A stretch of DNA of 64,000 nt from contig NZ_LT984798.1 of NCBI RefSeq assembly GCF_900243745.1, positions 924,501-988,500 on the forward strand, written 5' to 3'. Both the position numbers and the translations under genes were made by a program. The stretch is from Desulfovibrio sp. G11. GTDB taxonomy: Bacteria > Desulfobacterota > Desulfovibrionia > Desulfovibrionales > Desulfovibrionaceae. The notes beneath the pieces are model-generated. The model did no database searches. It worked only from the letters and a program-made list of their open reading frames with translations, and was not told where the DNA came from. This document shows, piece after piece, positions 8,681-17,238 of this stretch. How positions within the stretch are numbered: the stretch's first letter is position 1; every line of letters starts with the position of its first letter.

Positions 8681-8785
8681 ACAGCCTCCTTGAGTTTCAG
8701 CAGCGCGGAATACGCAGCCGGTTGTGGGTGAAAAACATTGGATTGGGCCGTATTGGATCCCAACGGCAATAGTCCAAGGGTACCA

Positions 8786-10414
8786 TCATGCTACACCGCC
8801 TTTGAGTAGGGCGTCCTGAAGCATGTCAAACATGACAGGTACCAGGTCGGACAGATCGTTGATGACCCGGCTGGTCTGTGGCAGCAGGCGGGCTATATGC
8901 TCATCACGGATGCCAAGGCCATACACCTCATAACCAAGTTTTTGCGCTACGCTCGCAGCATGGATTGCTGCGTGTGTATTGTCGGGTACTCCGTCAGTAA
9001 TGATGAGAATGATTTTCCGTTGCTCCTTGAGAAACAGCATCGTCTGCATAACCCACCACAAGGCCGCAGCCAGAGGGGTACCGCCGGATGCATTGATGTC
9101 GAAGTTGTCTGGCACCTTTTGACCATGCCGCATGATGGGGAAGACAGAACTTGTGGACGCCGTCGCGGGAAAAGCCGTGACCGCAGGATTTACGCCTTTG
9201 ATATTTTCCAGCGCCTTTGCCACTGCAAAGCACGCCTGCTTTGCCAAAACGATGGGTACGCCGCTCATGCTGCCGCTGGCATCCAGCAAGATATGCACAG
9301 CAGTGTTGAGGCCAGTCTGCTCCGCCTCCCTGCGGAAAATGCGTGAATTGCCCGTTTGCAGCCGATGGAGTGAGCCTGGGTGCAAGGTGCCTCGCCGACC
9401 GATGCTGCATTGTTTTTGTGTCCGTGCCTGCAAAAGCCCCTGAAGACGTGTGCGCAAGGCAATGCTGGCCTGAAGGGCTTGCAGCTTTTGCGGCTCAGGA
9501 AATACGCCCGAAGGTCGAAAGCCTTCCACGGCAACCGTAACCTTCTCAAAGGCCGATTCTGCCTGACAAAGAATAAGTGCCGTTGAAAGAAGCTCCCCCA
9601 AGTTTTGCGGCAGGTCTTGCGCTTCGGCATGCAGCAAGGCTGTAAGCTGGGCTTTGGCCTTGCTGAGGGATGCTGGTTGCTGCGTTTGAGATGCACAATC
9701 AGACGAAATATCCTGATCTGATTGAGGGGCAGAATCGCAAAGGTCAGCTCCGTTTTCTCTGGTTTTCTTCTGTTGTTGCGGTTGTGGTTGTGGTTCCCAT
9801 TGCCGGATGGCCTGTGCCAAAAGGCGGGCATAGGCAATGGCTGTAGCCGTGTCGGGGCAGTGGATGTAAACCTTGGCCAGAATGGCATCCAGCACTTCCT
9901 TCAGGCCGGGGAAGTGCTGGCGTAGTATCTCTACTGCTGCCATGCGCGGCCTGTTCACCTCTTCCACATCCCAGGCCCGCACGGTTAACAGCACATAGTC
10001 CAAAACAACAAGGGCCGGAGGATCATCCCCGGCCCTTGGTTCTGCTTCTTCTACAAAGAATCGTCGTATCAACCAGTTCAGGTTGTGTCGACAACCTGGA
10101 AAAATGGCAGACAGTTTTTTCTCAATACGCCAATCTTCCAGGCAGTTAAAGAGATTGAAGGTTACAGGATCAGGCTTGGCAGCCATGAGTGCAGCAAAAT
10201 CCGTGTGCCTTATATGGGCCGCCTCGTGATCCACGAATCCGCGAGCCATTGCCAGCAATTCAGGCTCGCAATCCATAGGCAATGCAGGCAAATAGATAAC
10301 CTTGCCGTTGGTGCAGGCTTCATTGCCACCGATACGTACCTGCACCCCGTACTGGTCGCCCAGCACGGACGCCAGCAGGGGCAGGCAGTTGAGAACGTCT
10401 TTGGAGCGTATCAT
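8786..10414 (-). CDS. CobT-like HExxH + VWA protein, left copy
   Basis: A 542-residue protein with two parts. The N-terminal half carries DHEAAH (an HExxH zinc-peptidase-like signature at about residue 75) and, further on, NCLEDWRIEKK. The C-terminal half is a von Willebrand A domain with a full metal-ion site: DASGS, the GGTPL threonine and ITDG. The layout matches CobT-like VWA proteins encoded with a CobS-like ATPase and DUF3150 on mobile elements. The ATG at 10414 lies 4 bases after the DUF3150 stop, so the two are translationally coupled. It is unlikely to chelate cobalt, since no cobalamin genes are near. Homologue at 23607-25202. Confidence 0.85.
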   Translation of the reverse strand: MIRSKDVLNCLPLLASVLGDQYGVQVRIGGNEACTNGKVIYLPALPMDCEPELLAMARGFVDHEAAHIRHTDFAALMAAKPDPVTFNLFNCLEDWRIEKKLSAIFPGCRHNLNWLIRRFFVEEAEPRAGDDPPALVVLDYVLLTVRAWDVEEVNRPRMAAVEILRQHFPGLKEVLDAILAKVYIHCPDTATAIAYARLLAQAIRQWEPQPQPQQQKKTRENGADLCDSAPQSDQDISSDCASQTQQPASLSKAKAQLTALLHAEAQDLPQNLGELLSTALILCQAESAFEKVTVAVEGFRPSGVFPEPQKLQALQASIALRTRLQGLLQARTQKQCSIGRRGTLHPGSLHRLQTGNSRIFRREAEQTGLNTAVHILLDASGSMSGVPIVLAKQACFAVAKALENIKGVNPAVTAFPATASTSSVFPIMRHGQKVPDNFDINASGGTPLAAALWWVMQTMLFLKEQRKIILIITDGVPDNTHAAIHAASVAQKLGYEVYGLGIRDEHIARLLPQTSRVINDLSDLVPVMFDMLQDALLKGGVA

Positions 10415-10418
10415 AGCG

Positions 10419-11456
10419 TCACCACAGACCAAGGCTGGGAATGGCAGGATGTGGCAGCGTGTTGTCTGCCACGGGGATGTTCGGCAGTACGGGCTCGTCG
10501 TCCATCTCCCCTTCTGCGATGCCGTCAATCTCTCCAGCGGAGTCGTCTGATTCATGAATAATGCCCGGCCCAGCCAACAAGGCGTCCAGCACAAAGGCCG
10601 GGGCATAGCCCTCAATAACCTTCTGGGCGTGTGCCACCAGGGCATCACTGTCCTTGAGCAGACAGACCAGCCCTTGCAGGAGCAGCAAGTCAGGGCCGGT
10701 GATATTGCCCTTCTTGGGGATGCGTTGCAGTGCAGCCTGTACGATGTCAGCCACCGGGGCCACATGCGGTTCTACGAAAGACAAGCCTGTGAGCTTGGCG
10801 TGCAGAGTCCGCAGAGGAGAAAGGGCCTTGTGGGTTACTTCCGTCTTGCCGTGGTAGACCCTGCGCCAGATATCCTCGGCAGACTTGGCCACCTCACCAA
10901 AGAGCGTGCCGCCGAGACCCTGCACCTCTTCCGCAAGGCCAGCTTCAAGCACGGCGGTATTATCCGCATGCTGTTCCAGCGGAGACACCTTGTACAACTG
11001 CCAGCGAAAATCCATGCGGGCGCGGACATAGTCCGGCCCCACGGTGGAGTTACGGATAATCTCGCCCCATTGATGATGTTTTTCTATCCAGCTCTGCACA
11101 TTTTGATCATAGCCAGCCAGAAAGGATTCCTTTTCTTTCTGGAAGTCGTTGCGGATGTTGCAAAGCTCCTGCACGATTTCACCGGCTTTTTCTTCAGGGA
11201 TGGCCCAACCGGACATGAACCGCACGCCATGCCTGTCCAGATAATTGAAGGCGCGGGCCTTGAGTGTGCCGAACACTTTGAGGTTTTCCGGGTCGGCGAT
11301 GCGCTTGGAGCCAAGGGAAGCCAGGTCTTCGGGTGGCAGTTCCGCTCCGCCCAGATCTTCCTGGCTCATTTTGCGCCGGGCTGACCACAGGCTGACATTG
11401 AGGTTAAGGGCCAGCAAATTGTCCAGAATGCGAATGTCAGAAACAATCGGTGCCAT
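10419..11456 (-). CDS. DUF3150 family protein, left copy
   Basis: A 345-residue soluble, mostly helical protein matching the pattern of DUF3150 (LNVSLWSARRKM..EDL, LASLGSKRIADPENLKVF). The family is found beside CobS-like ATPases and VWA proteins on conjugative elements and phages and has no known activity. It lies 9 bases after the ATPase gene and 4 bases before the VWA gene. About 90% identical by eye to the right copy (22138-23175). An acidic tail precedes the C-terminal PAIPSLGLW. Confidence 0.8.
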   Translation of the reverse strand: MAPIVSDIRILDNLLALNLNVSLWSARRKMSQEDLGGAELPPEDLASLGSKRIADPENLKVFGTLKARAFNYLDRHGVRFMSGWAIPEEKAGEIVQELCNIRNDFQKEKESFLAGYDQNVQSWIEKHHQWGEIIRNSTVGPDYVRARMDFRWQLYKVSPLEQHADNTAVLEAGLAEEVQGLGGTLFGEVAKSAEDIWRRVYHGKTEVTHKALSPLRTLHAKLTGLSFVEPHVAPVADIVQAALQRIPKKGNITGPDLLLLQGLVCLLKDSDALVAHAQKVIEGYAPAFVLDALLAGPGIIHESDDSAGEIDGIAEGEMDDEPVLPNIPVADNTLPHPAIPSLGLW

Positions 11457-11465
11457 AACAGTCTC

Positions 11466-12818
11466 CTAAAATGAACTTTTTGTAGTGTTGAGGACGTAAC
11501 CTTCCGTGAGCTTTTTGGCTGCACGGGCTTCAAGCTCCAGCACGGAATTGTTGCCCGCACAATTTTCAGCGGAGATAACGTGTTGTTGCCCGGCAGTGTC
11601 CGGCTTGCCCCAATGGAGCATGAGGCCTTCAGGCCGGGCTTCACCGATCCAGAACTTACCGCTCTGTTTTTTGCCGGGAAGGGTGTGAGCTACCTCCAGA
11701 TGAACACGGGGCTTTGCTATCGTGGGAGTGTTCCTCAAATGGCTGCGCATGAAGCGCAGGGCTTGCTCACCTTGCAGGGTTTCTGCTTCAGTCGTTTCGG
11801 TTTTGGGGGCTTCAGCTTCCACCTGTTGCGGGAACATGCGTTGGGCCAGTTCGTGCAGCATGGCGCGGGTTTCGCGGCTGGCCCGGTAGGCCAGAGCGCG
11901 GTCAAGGGCATAGGTGACAGGCTGTATGCCCTGATGGGCCAGAGGCTGGAAGCGCACGGTCAGATCCCCCCAGCGCAGCAGGCTGCGCGTGGAGAAAGTG
12001 ACTTCTATGGTGTTGGTGAGGTTGCCGGTGGAAGCCTCGCCCATGAACAGCTTGCGGACTTCATTGGCATAGTCCACCATGGTGGCACAGAGCGTTTCAG
12101 GAAGCGAAGGGAAGCGCTGGGACAGCAGCTTTTTCTCCACAGTTGCATCGGGGTAACCCACTTCGCAGATGGTGAAGCGGTCCAGCCAGGCGAGGTTCTG
12201 GCGTTGAGTGCCCTGGTACAGGCCCGTGTCGTCACCGCCGCCATTGGTGTTGGCCGTGGCCACGAAACGGAACATGGGGTGCGGCTGGATAATTTCACCC
12301 CCATTTTCTGCAATGCACAGGGCGGAGCCGTCCAAAACGCTGTTCAGGCCAGCGGCTATTTCTGGCGAAGTCAGGTCGATCTCATTGAGCAGCAGAATTG
12401 CCCCATACCGCATGGCAAGGGCAAGAGGGCCATATTCAAAGGTCATGTTGCCGTCTTTGACCGTCAGGTGCCCCACCAGGTCGGCAAACTCCAGGCGGCC
12501 ATGGCCGGTGACCTCAAAGACCGGATAGTTGAGCCTAGCTGCCAGTTGCTTGATGCAGCTTGTTTTGCCGCAGCCTGTGGGGCCGAAGACATAAAGCGGT
12601 TCATGTGCCCCCTGTGGCCCTTGAAGATTTACGAACCAGACCACCATGTCGCGGCTGGATTCGTGGAAAATATAGTCTGGGTCAAAAGCCGGGGTATGGG
12701 CCGAAGGCGCGGCATAGCCTCTTATTGTGGTTCCGGAGGGTTTGCCGCTGAAAACCTGCCCGGCGTCGAGGTCTGTAGGCTGGAGGGAATCGAGCTCGGA
12801 AGTAAGGGTGTTTTTCAT
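11466..12818 (-). CDS. CobS-like AAA+ ATPase with C-terminal WGR-like domain, left copy
   Basis: A 450-residue MoxR/CobS-type ATPase. It has Walker A GPTGCGKT, a Walker B-like ILLLNEID with Asn instead of the first Asp, and the CobS signature ATANTNGGGDDTGLYQGT. After about residue 360 a separate domain follows with FWIGEA, LHWGKPDTAGQQ and AKKLTEGY, the pattern of a WGR nucleic-acid-binding domain. The start is the ATG at 12818 (TTGGAGGACAAA before it); the upstream extension reads through a hairpin. First gene of the ATPase/DUF3150/VWA operon. The ATPase is expected to remodel a target together with the VWA protein, as MoxR-VWA pairs do. Confidence 0.85.
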   Translation of the reverse strand: MKNTLTSELDSLQPTDLDAGQVFSGKPSGTTIRGYAAPSAHTPAFDPDYIFHESSRDMVVWFVNLQGPQGAHEPLYVFGPTGCGKTSCIKQLAARLNYPVFEVTGHGRLEFADLVGHLTVKDGNMTFEYGPLALAMRYGAILLLNEIDLTSPEIAAGLNSVLDGSALCIAENGGEIIQPHPMFRFVATANTNGGGDDTGLYQGTQRQNLAWLDRFTICEVGYPDATVEKKLLSQRFPSLPETLCATMVDYANEVRKLFMGEASTGNLTNTIEVTFSTRSLLRWGDLTVRFQPLAHQGIQPVTYALDRALAYRASRETRAMLHELAQRMFPQQVEAEAPKTETTEAETLQGEQALRFMRSHLRNTPTIAKPRVHLEVAHTLPGKKQSGKFWIGEARPEGLMLHWGKPDTAGQQHVISAENCAGNNSVLELEARAAKKLTEGYVLNTTKSSF

Positions 12819-12830
12819 TTTGTCCTCCAA

Positions 12831-12868
12831 AACAAAAAAGCGCGCCCTCACGGACACGCTTTTTTGTT
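12831..12868 (-). terminator. Leader terminator-like hairpin before the left ATPase gene
   Basis: On the minus strand a 17-bp stem (two G-T wobbles, GTGA loop) is followed by TTTTTTGTTTTGG and then, 12 bases later, the ATG. It sits between any promoter and the gene, so it should attenuate the operon unless antitermination occurs. Confidence 0.7.
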
Positions 12869-12967
12869 AAATTTGGTGTAATGTTTGTTAATCTTGATCG
12901 ACCGAAGACATTGAACGGATTCAGTGGGTGCAAATAACCCTGCTGATGATAACGGCCTGCCTTACGG

Positions 12968-13267
12968 CTATTCTTCTGGAGTCACACGTTGCAAAGCCTT
13001 CCGATATACTTCAAGGCGTTCACGCTTGCCAATGGAAATGACTGTAACAAAGAGGATGCCATCATCCACCATGTACACCAGCCGATATCCAATTGAGCGC
13101 AGTTTTATTTTATAGCAATCGCGCATGCCAGACAAAGCGGATGAAGGAACCCGTGGATGTTCCAAACGTTCAGCCAGTTTCTTTTTAAACTGTTCCCGGA
13201 TGCTGGCATCCAGTTTTCTCCACTCCTTCAGCGCAATCTCATGAAACTGCAGACTATAGCTCATCAA
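12968..13267 (-). CDS. RelE/ParE-superfamily toxin, left copy
   Basis: A 99-residue RelE-fold protein (YSLQFHEIALKEWRKLD...FKKKLAERLEHPRVPSSALSGM, then YKIKLRSIGYRLVYMV). Members cut ribosome-bound mRNA. Start overlaps the antitoxin stop by 14 bases, the usual translational coupling. The right module copy (20134-20433) is nearly identical. Confidence 0.88.
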   Translation of the reverse strand: MMSYSLQFHEIALKEWRKLDASIREQFKKKLAERLEHPRVPSSALSGMRDCYKIKLRSIGYRLVYMVDDGILFVTVISIGKRERLEVYRKALQRVTPEE

Positions 13268-13499
13268 GCGTCACCGTGACAAAAGGGCCATGCTCGCGGC
13301 TTTCGACGATCTTCTTGTCTTCAAGGTCTTCAAGGATTCCAAGGATTTCTTCGTAATGCTTTGCGGACAAAAGGTAGGCTTCCGGTTTGTTGTGGTTCAA
13401 AACTGCCACCGGAGCATCCTTGGCAGTAGCCAAAATATTTGCAAAATTGCGTTTGAGTTCCGTGACACTCACTGTAATATTGGCGTGTATAGGATCCAT
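13254..13499 (-). CDS. Phd/YefM-family antitoxin, left copy
   Basis: An 81-residue antitoxin with the Phd/YefM DNA-binding N terminus (ITVSVTELKRNFANIL) and VLNHNKPEAYLLS segment, and an acidic C-terminal tail that would wrap the toxin. The ATG at 13499 was chosen because the right copy starts at the same place. Upstream (about 13505-13560) lie two ATGTCA-type half sites, a plausible autoregulatory operator. Confidence 0.88.
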   Translation of the reverse strand: MDPIHANITVSVTELKRNFANILATAKDAPVAVLNHNKPEAYLLSAKHYEEILGILEDLEDKKIVESREHGPFVTVTLDEL

Positions 13500-13627
13500 G
13501 AAGCGCTCCAATTGAATCAAATTTAATATCTTCAATGACATCTAATTTGACATCCGTCAAGAAGCCCCCTGAAACACAATCTTCGCATAAGACTCGTCCC
13601 AACGGATTATTTCAGAATCCGCCGAAT

Positions 13628-14791
13628 TCAGTTGACAGGGGAAACGCACACCCGTTCGGAAGGAGCACCCGTGCGCTCGCAGCGGGCCAGCAAGGCATCC
13701 ACGTCAATATCGCCCAGGCGCTCAAGGCGGAAGATATCGGTCAACTCCTCATGCAGGGCCTCGCGGTTAAGCGTGCTCCGCCCGGATGTGATTGCAGTTC
13801 GGAAGCGGTGCTTTCCGGCCTGTACCCAGTCGCGAGTACCAGCCTGCCGATGTACCAGCTTGAGTACGGCTTCCATCTCTTTGATTTCAGTATCCAAAGT
13901 GGTGCGCTGGTTTTTAAGAACGGCCAACTTGTCCAGAGCAGGCTCCCATTGTGGCATCTCCACGCCCTGCGGGAACTTGGGGCAGTCGTCATTGTATTCG
14001 CAGTAGGAACAGAGCGGATAAAAACCTTGGGCGCAGGTTACCTGTGAAAGGGATAAGATTCCGGCACGGTTGGCCGTGAGGTCGCCCCAGAGTTGGACCG
14101 CATGGTCAAGAGCCGTATCCAGCATGGCCTGATTGAAAGTGTAGGGACCAAAGGTGGTCACATCCTTCATGGAAAGACAGAGCAGCCAGGCTTCCATACT
14201 CAGCTCCTCAGCTTGCTTGGGCAACTGAAGGCCAAGTTGGGCACGGCAAAGTTGTGGGAAGGTCATTTTGTCATGCAGAAGCGTGCCGTCCTCAGCGCGA
14301 ATGCTGAAGACAGGTTTGCTCCATGCTTTTGTCAGTAGGCCGATTTGTCCGTGTAATTGCAACAGATGAGAGCCGTGCGGCGAAGCAGGCAGCTTGTCTG
14401 TGCTTTTCACTTCCAGAATCCGTATGGCGTTGACGGGAGCACCCCAGACCAGCACAAAATCCAGATGTGCTTTGATGGGCACGCCCTGATGCAGCCAGTT
14501 AACTTCGAGTTGGGGCAAGACATGCAGGCCCAGCGACGCCAGCGCCTGCCCCACGCCGGATTCAAACCAGTGGCCTCGTTGCAAGGTCAAAAGGCGCTCC
14601 AGACTGTCAGTGGTGGGCAGCACCTTGCGGGCAAGAGCGGCACGAGGACATTCCCAGTGCTGCCCAATGTCGCTCATGCCCACATAGGTGGACCTGTCGC
14701 CCAGATGAGCGGCGGTACTTTGCTGAGAAACCACTTGCAGCCCCTGACGAATTAATGCCCGCAAACCTTCCGTGCGGTCAGAGTGTTCCAT
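13628..14791 (-). CDS. Cas4-like PD-(D/E)XK nuclease with cysteine cluster
   Basis: A 387-residue protein with a nuclease core (IRILEVKSTDKL gives the E-x-K of the PD-(D/E)XK fold at about residues 125-130) and a later cysteine cluster CAQGFYPLCSYCEYNDDC that resembles the Fe-S site of Cas4/AddB-type exonucleases. A coiled coil follows. With the ERF annealing gene immediately upstream it would form an exonuclease/annealing pair for homologous recombination. The last about 180 residues recur as the truncated gene at 18859-19458. Confidence 0.8.
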   Translation of the reverse strand: MEHSDRTEGLRALIRQGLQVVSQQSTAAHLGDRSTYVGMSDIGQHWECPRAALARKVLPTTDSLERLLTLQRGHWFESGVGQALASLGLHVLPQLEVNWLHQGVPIKAHLDFVLVWGAPVNAIRILEVKSTDKLPASPHGSHLLQLHGQIGLLTKAWSKPVFSIRAEDGTLLHDKMTFPQLCRAQLGLQLPKQAEELSMEAWLLCLSMKDVTTFGPYTFNQAMLDTALDHAVQLWGDLTANRAGILSLSQVTCAQGFYPLCSYCEYNDDCPKFPQGVEMPQWEPALDKLAVLKNQRTTLDTEIKEMEAVLKLVHRQAGTRDWVQAGKHRFRTAITSGRSTLNREALHEELTDIFRLERLGDIDVDALLARCERTGAPSERVCVSPVN

Positions 14792-14809
14792 GATTTTATC
14801 CCCACAAAA

Positions 14810-14841
14810 GTAAGAGGGCCGCCTTCAGGCAGCCCTCTTAC
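14810..14841 (-). terminator. Leader hairpin between ERF and the Cas4-like gene
   Basis: GTAAGAGGGC / GCCCTCTTAC, 10-bp perfect stem plus inner pairs, followed on the minus strand by TTTTG, 18 bases before the Cas4-like ATG. Another terminator-like hairpin placed in front of a gene of this module. Confidence 0.65.
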
Positions 14842-14859
14842 TCGGTATTTTGATTTTCT

Positions 14860-15561
14860 CTATGCGGCATCAACATATTTCCACCACAATTTTCTCTGGG
14901 GGTTCCAGCGGAAGCCCGCGCCTGTGAGTATTTCCTTTTTGGCCTGCGTGTTGCCGCTGGCAATGATGCAGGGCCGCCCGTCCTGAGCCGTCACCTGTTG
15001 ATAAGTAATGCCCTCCAGCGGAGGAAGATTTTCAAGTGCTGCTGACGAGCGATTTGAGGTGGTTGGAGACTTGTTTTTGATGCTGGCATCGGGAGAAGCT
15101 GCCTTTCGCGCCTCAGGAGCGTTTATGGGCAATTTCGGACGTGAGGGCGTTTTTCGGCCTGTTTTTGCCCCTTCTCCATCGTCATCTTCCGTGACCATGC
15201 CCAACATGGCGGTAAGAGCGTAGCGGCGGGCATAGGTAATTGCCGATCCCATGCCCTGAGGGTCGGCCTTTGGCAACGGAACAGCAGCAAGAGAGCTTTG
15301 CCACTGACCTGATTCCGCGTGGGTCAGCTTGGTAACTAGCCCTATGGAGTTTGGCTGCTCAACGGGTACAGGGTACTGGCACAGCCAGATGCCATTTTCG
15401 ATAAGCGCATCTCGGCAGGTATCCATGACGCTGTTGAGACTGGCGTACCAGCTTTTGGTGAACGGATTTTCAGCGTCCTTGGCTATGGGGCGCACGGTTC
15501 GCTGCACGCTGAGCAAGGCCTTGGCCAATTCGGTGATGTTTTCTGATTGATATTGGTTCAT
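14860..15561 (-). CDS. ERF-family single-strand annealing protein
   Basis: A 233-residue protein with an N-terminal ERF core: residues 1-125 carry LSVQRTVRPIAKDAENPFTKSWYASL and AITYARRYALTAMLGMV, the signature for this recombinase family. A basic linker follows and then about 60 residues of a separate small domain (CIIASGNTQAKKEILTGAGFRWN). The gene begins the left module, preceded by an intrinsic-terminator-like hairpin. It would pair complementary strands made by the nuclease encoded next. Confidence 0.88.
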   Translation of the reverse strand: MNQYQSENITELAKALLSVQRTVRPIAKDAENPFTKSWYASLNSVMDTCRDALIENGIWLCQYPVPVEQPNSIGLVTKLTHAESGQWQSSLAAVPLPKADPQGMGSAITYARRYALTAMLGMVTEDDDGEGAKTGRKTPSRPKLPINAPEARKAASPDASIKNKSPTTSNRSSAALENLPPLEGITYQQVTAQDGRPCIIASGNTQAKKEILTGAGFRWNPQRKLWWKYVDAA

Positions 15562-15581
15562 GAAATGCCTCCAGAAATAAA

Positions 15582-15616
15582 AAATCCCTGTCCAGCATGA
15601 CGCTGGGCAGGGATTT
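15582..15616 (-). terminator. Terminator-like hairpin directly upstream of ERF
   Basis: A 15-bp stem (AAATCCCTG, one wobble, CCAGC) with a 5-base loop. On the minus strand it is followed by six T, and the ERF ATG lies 20 bases further, with its GGAGG site in between. There is no room for a promoter after it, so it must lie in the leader. Confidence 0.75.
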
Positions 15617-15731
15617 CTTGGTTGTTTTAAAGAGTAACTTCTGTCTTCTTACTGAAATAATATATCGTTAAAAAATTATTGAGATACAAATCTTTTTAGC
15701 TCTGGGAAAAGTATTTATCCCAATATAAAAA

Positions 15732-15992
15732 TCAACTCTCATAATGGCCTTTGCATTGAATTATCTGACAGACATCGCCAACAATGCGGTAGACGAGTCT
15801 GTGCTCAGCATCAATGCGGCGACTCCACCAACCCTGGAGGTTAGCTTTCAAAGGCTCCGGCTTGCCTATGCCGACATATCCGTTTCGCTGAATGTCTTTA
15901 ATCAGCATGTGGATGCGCTTGACGGCCTGTTTGTCGTGCGTATGCCAATATAAATAGTCATCCCACGCCACATCATGCCATAGGAGCTTCAT
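15732..15992 (-). CDS. yoeB: YoeB/Txe-family toxin
   Basis: An 86-residue RelE-fold mRNA interferase of the YoeB/Txe type: WHDVAWDDYLYWHTHDKQAVKRI, GKPEPLKANLQGWWSRRID and EHRLVYRI are characteristic, including the catalytic arginines and the near-C-terminal His. The start at 15992 overlaps the antitoxin stop by 20 bases. Confidence 0.88.
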   Translation of the reverse strand: MKLLWHDVAWDDYLYWHTHDKQAVKRIHMLIKDIQRNGYVGIGKPEPLKANLQGWWSRRIDAEHRLVYRIVGDVCQIIQCKGHYES

Positions 15993-16245
15993 GCGCGTCC
16001 TCAATCAGTTGGCGGTAAGTGCTGTTTGTACTGGCATCCATTTCTTGAGCCAGTCGCGCAAGATGCGCCTGGTTCTGCTGGCTGTAAAAAGGATCAAGAC
16101 TTGGGGTAAAAGGTAGGGCCTTTTCTCGCACCATCTGCGCAAGAAATATTCGTACTGCCGTTGCCACATCCATACCTAACTCGGCGGTAACGGCTTGGGC
16201 CTGCGTCTTCAGGGCATCGTCGACACGTATTTGCAGGTTGGCCAT
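15973..16245 (-). CDS. RelB/DinJ-family antitoxin
   Basis: A 90-residue ribbon-helix-helix antitoxin (LQIRVDDALKTQAQAVTAELG then ATAVRIFLAQMV), paired with the YoeB toxin that follows. AAGGAG lies before the ATG at 16245. RelB/DinJ antitoxins more often partner YafQ/RelE toxins, so the pairing with YoeB is a mild mismatch. Confidence 0.85.
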   Translation of the reverse strand: MANLQIRVDDALKTQAQAVTAELGMDVATAVRIFLAQMVREKALPFTPSLDPFYSQQNQAHLARLAQEMDASTNSTYRQLIEDAHEAPMA

Positions 16246-16356
16246 GACAGACTCCTTGTAATGTTTTGCGTTACAAACGTAATGCCACATTACTATCGTG
16301 TCAATGGCCTGCCGGAGCGTAACTGTGCACAATTGCCAGGTAAGAACGAAAAATAG

Positions 16357-17238
16357 TTAAATATTTTCAAACCATGCTGTATTTATTTCAACCTCTTCAA
16401 CCATATGCACCTCAACGCCAAGGCGAAGCTGCTTAAGCATATCCACAAGGTCTTCCCCATCAATAAGATCGATGGGAGAGGCTCCGTCACGGGTGGCCTC
16501 CTTAATTGCATCACGGGTGAACGCACCTGTCGTGATGAACAGACCCTTATCGGCTCTGCCGATCATAGCACCCCGAAAATCACGAATAGCCCCTGCACCG
16601 ACGCTTTCTTTGTAGCGTTTGCACTGGTATACAACATGATAGCTCAACACGTTTTGCAGCTTGATGATACCCTTACCGTCTATGCCGCCATCGCCTGACC
16701 GACCAGTTACTTCCACCTGAACAAAGCCGCTTTCGCGCAACAGGCGCATGGCCAGCCGTTCAAAGGCGTCTGGCTTTAGCTGCAACAATTGTTGATGCAA
16801 AATCTCTTTCCAACCAGCCTCCACTTCTTCGGCAATAGATGGCAGCGAGTCTTCTTCCTCCACAAGGCACTTCTGTTTTTTCTTTGTTTGGGCAGCGCTG
16901 GCTGCCCGCACTGTTTGCACAATATTTTTAACGTCGATATCTTGCCCTGGCTTATACCGGGCGGTCAGTGCCCATACACCACGATCAGAGTTGTCTATCA
17001 GGCCATATTTTTTGAGGTACGTTCGCGCCCAAGCTAAACGATACTCCACCTCAGTCTGGCTTGGTTTTTCAGGGTTATGGGGTTGCGAGGTGACTGCGTC
17101 CGGCAGATTAAGATCCAGAATAACCGTGTTTGCAATTTCCTCAATGCTACCTGACCCACCAAGGCTTTCCAGAGCCTTGAGGGTAGGGAGAATAAGTTGG
17201 TCAAACGTGGGCATCTTCATTGAAAACTCCATCGTCAT
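16357..17238 (-). CDS. mrr: Mrr-family restriction endonuclease
   Basis: A 293-residue protein with an N-terminal winged-helix Mrr_N domain (about 8-95: LPTLKALESLGGSGSIEEI... YLKKYGLID) and a C-terminal Mrr catalytic domain (about 140-260) with GRSGDGGIDGKG and YQCKRY, which supply the acidic and QxK catalytic residues. Mrr enzymes cut modified DNA. Start overlaps the PLD-like stop by four bases; third gene of a tight ATPase/PLD-like/Mrr operon. Confidence 0.88.
   Translation of the reverse strand: MTMEFSMKMPTFDQLILPTLKALESLGGSGSIEEIANTVILDLNLPDAVTSQPHNPEKPSQTEVEYRLAWARTYLKKYGLIDNSDRGVWALTARYKPGQDIDVKNIVQTVRAASAAQTKKKQKCLVEEEDSLPSIAEEVEAGWKEILHQQLLQLKPDAFERLAMRLLRESGFVQVEVTGRSGDGGIDGKGIIKLQNVLSYHVVYQCKRYKESVGAGAIRDFRGAMIGRADKGLFITTGAFTRDAIKEATRDGASPIDLIDGEDLVDMLKQLRLGVEVHMVEEVEINTAWFENI

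Noticed and set aside
8786..10765. Longer start for the left VWA protein
   Set aside because: The added about 117 residues overlap the DUF3150 gene in another frame and are absent from the right copy; the ATG at 10414 is shared.
8786..12818. Cobalt chelatase (CobS/CobT) for cobalamin synthesis
   Set aside because: No CobN or other cobalamin genes nearby, and the gene set matches mobile-element ATPase/DUF3150/VWA loci.
11580..12881. 433-codon open frame on plus
   Set aside because: Antisense to the CobS-like ATPase gene.
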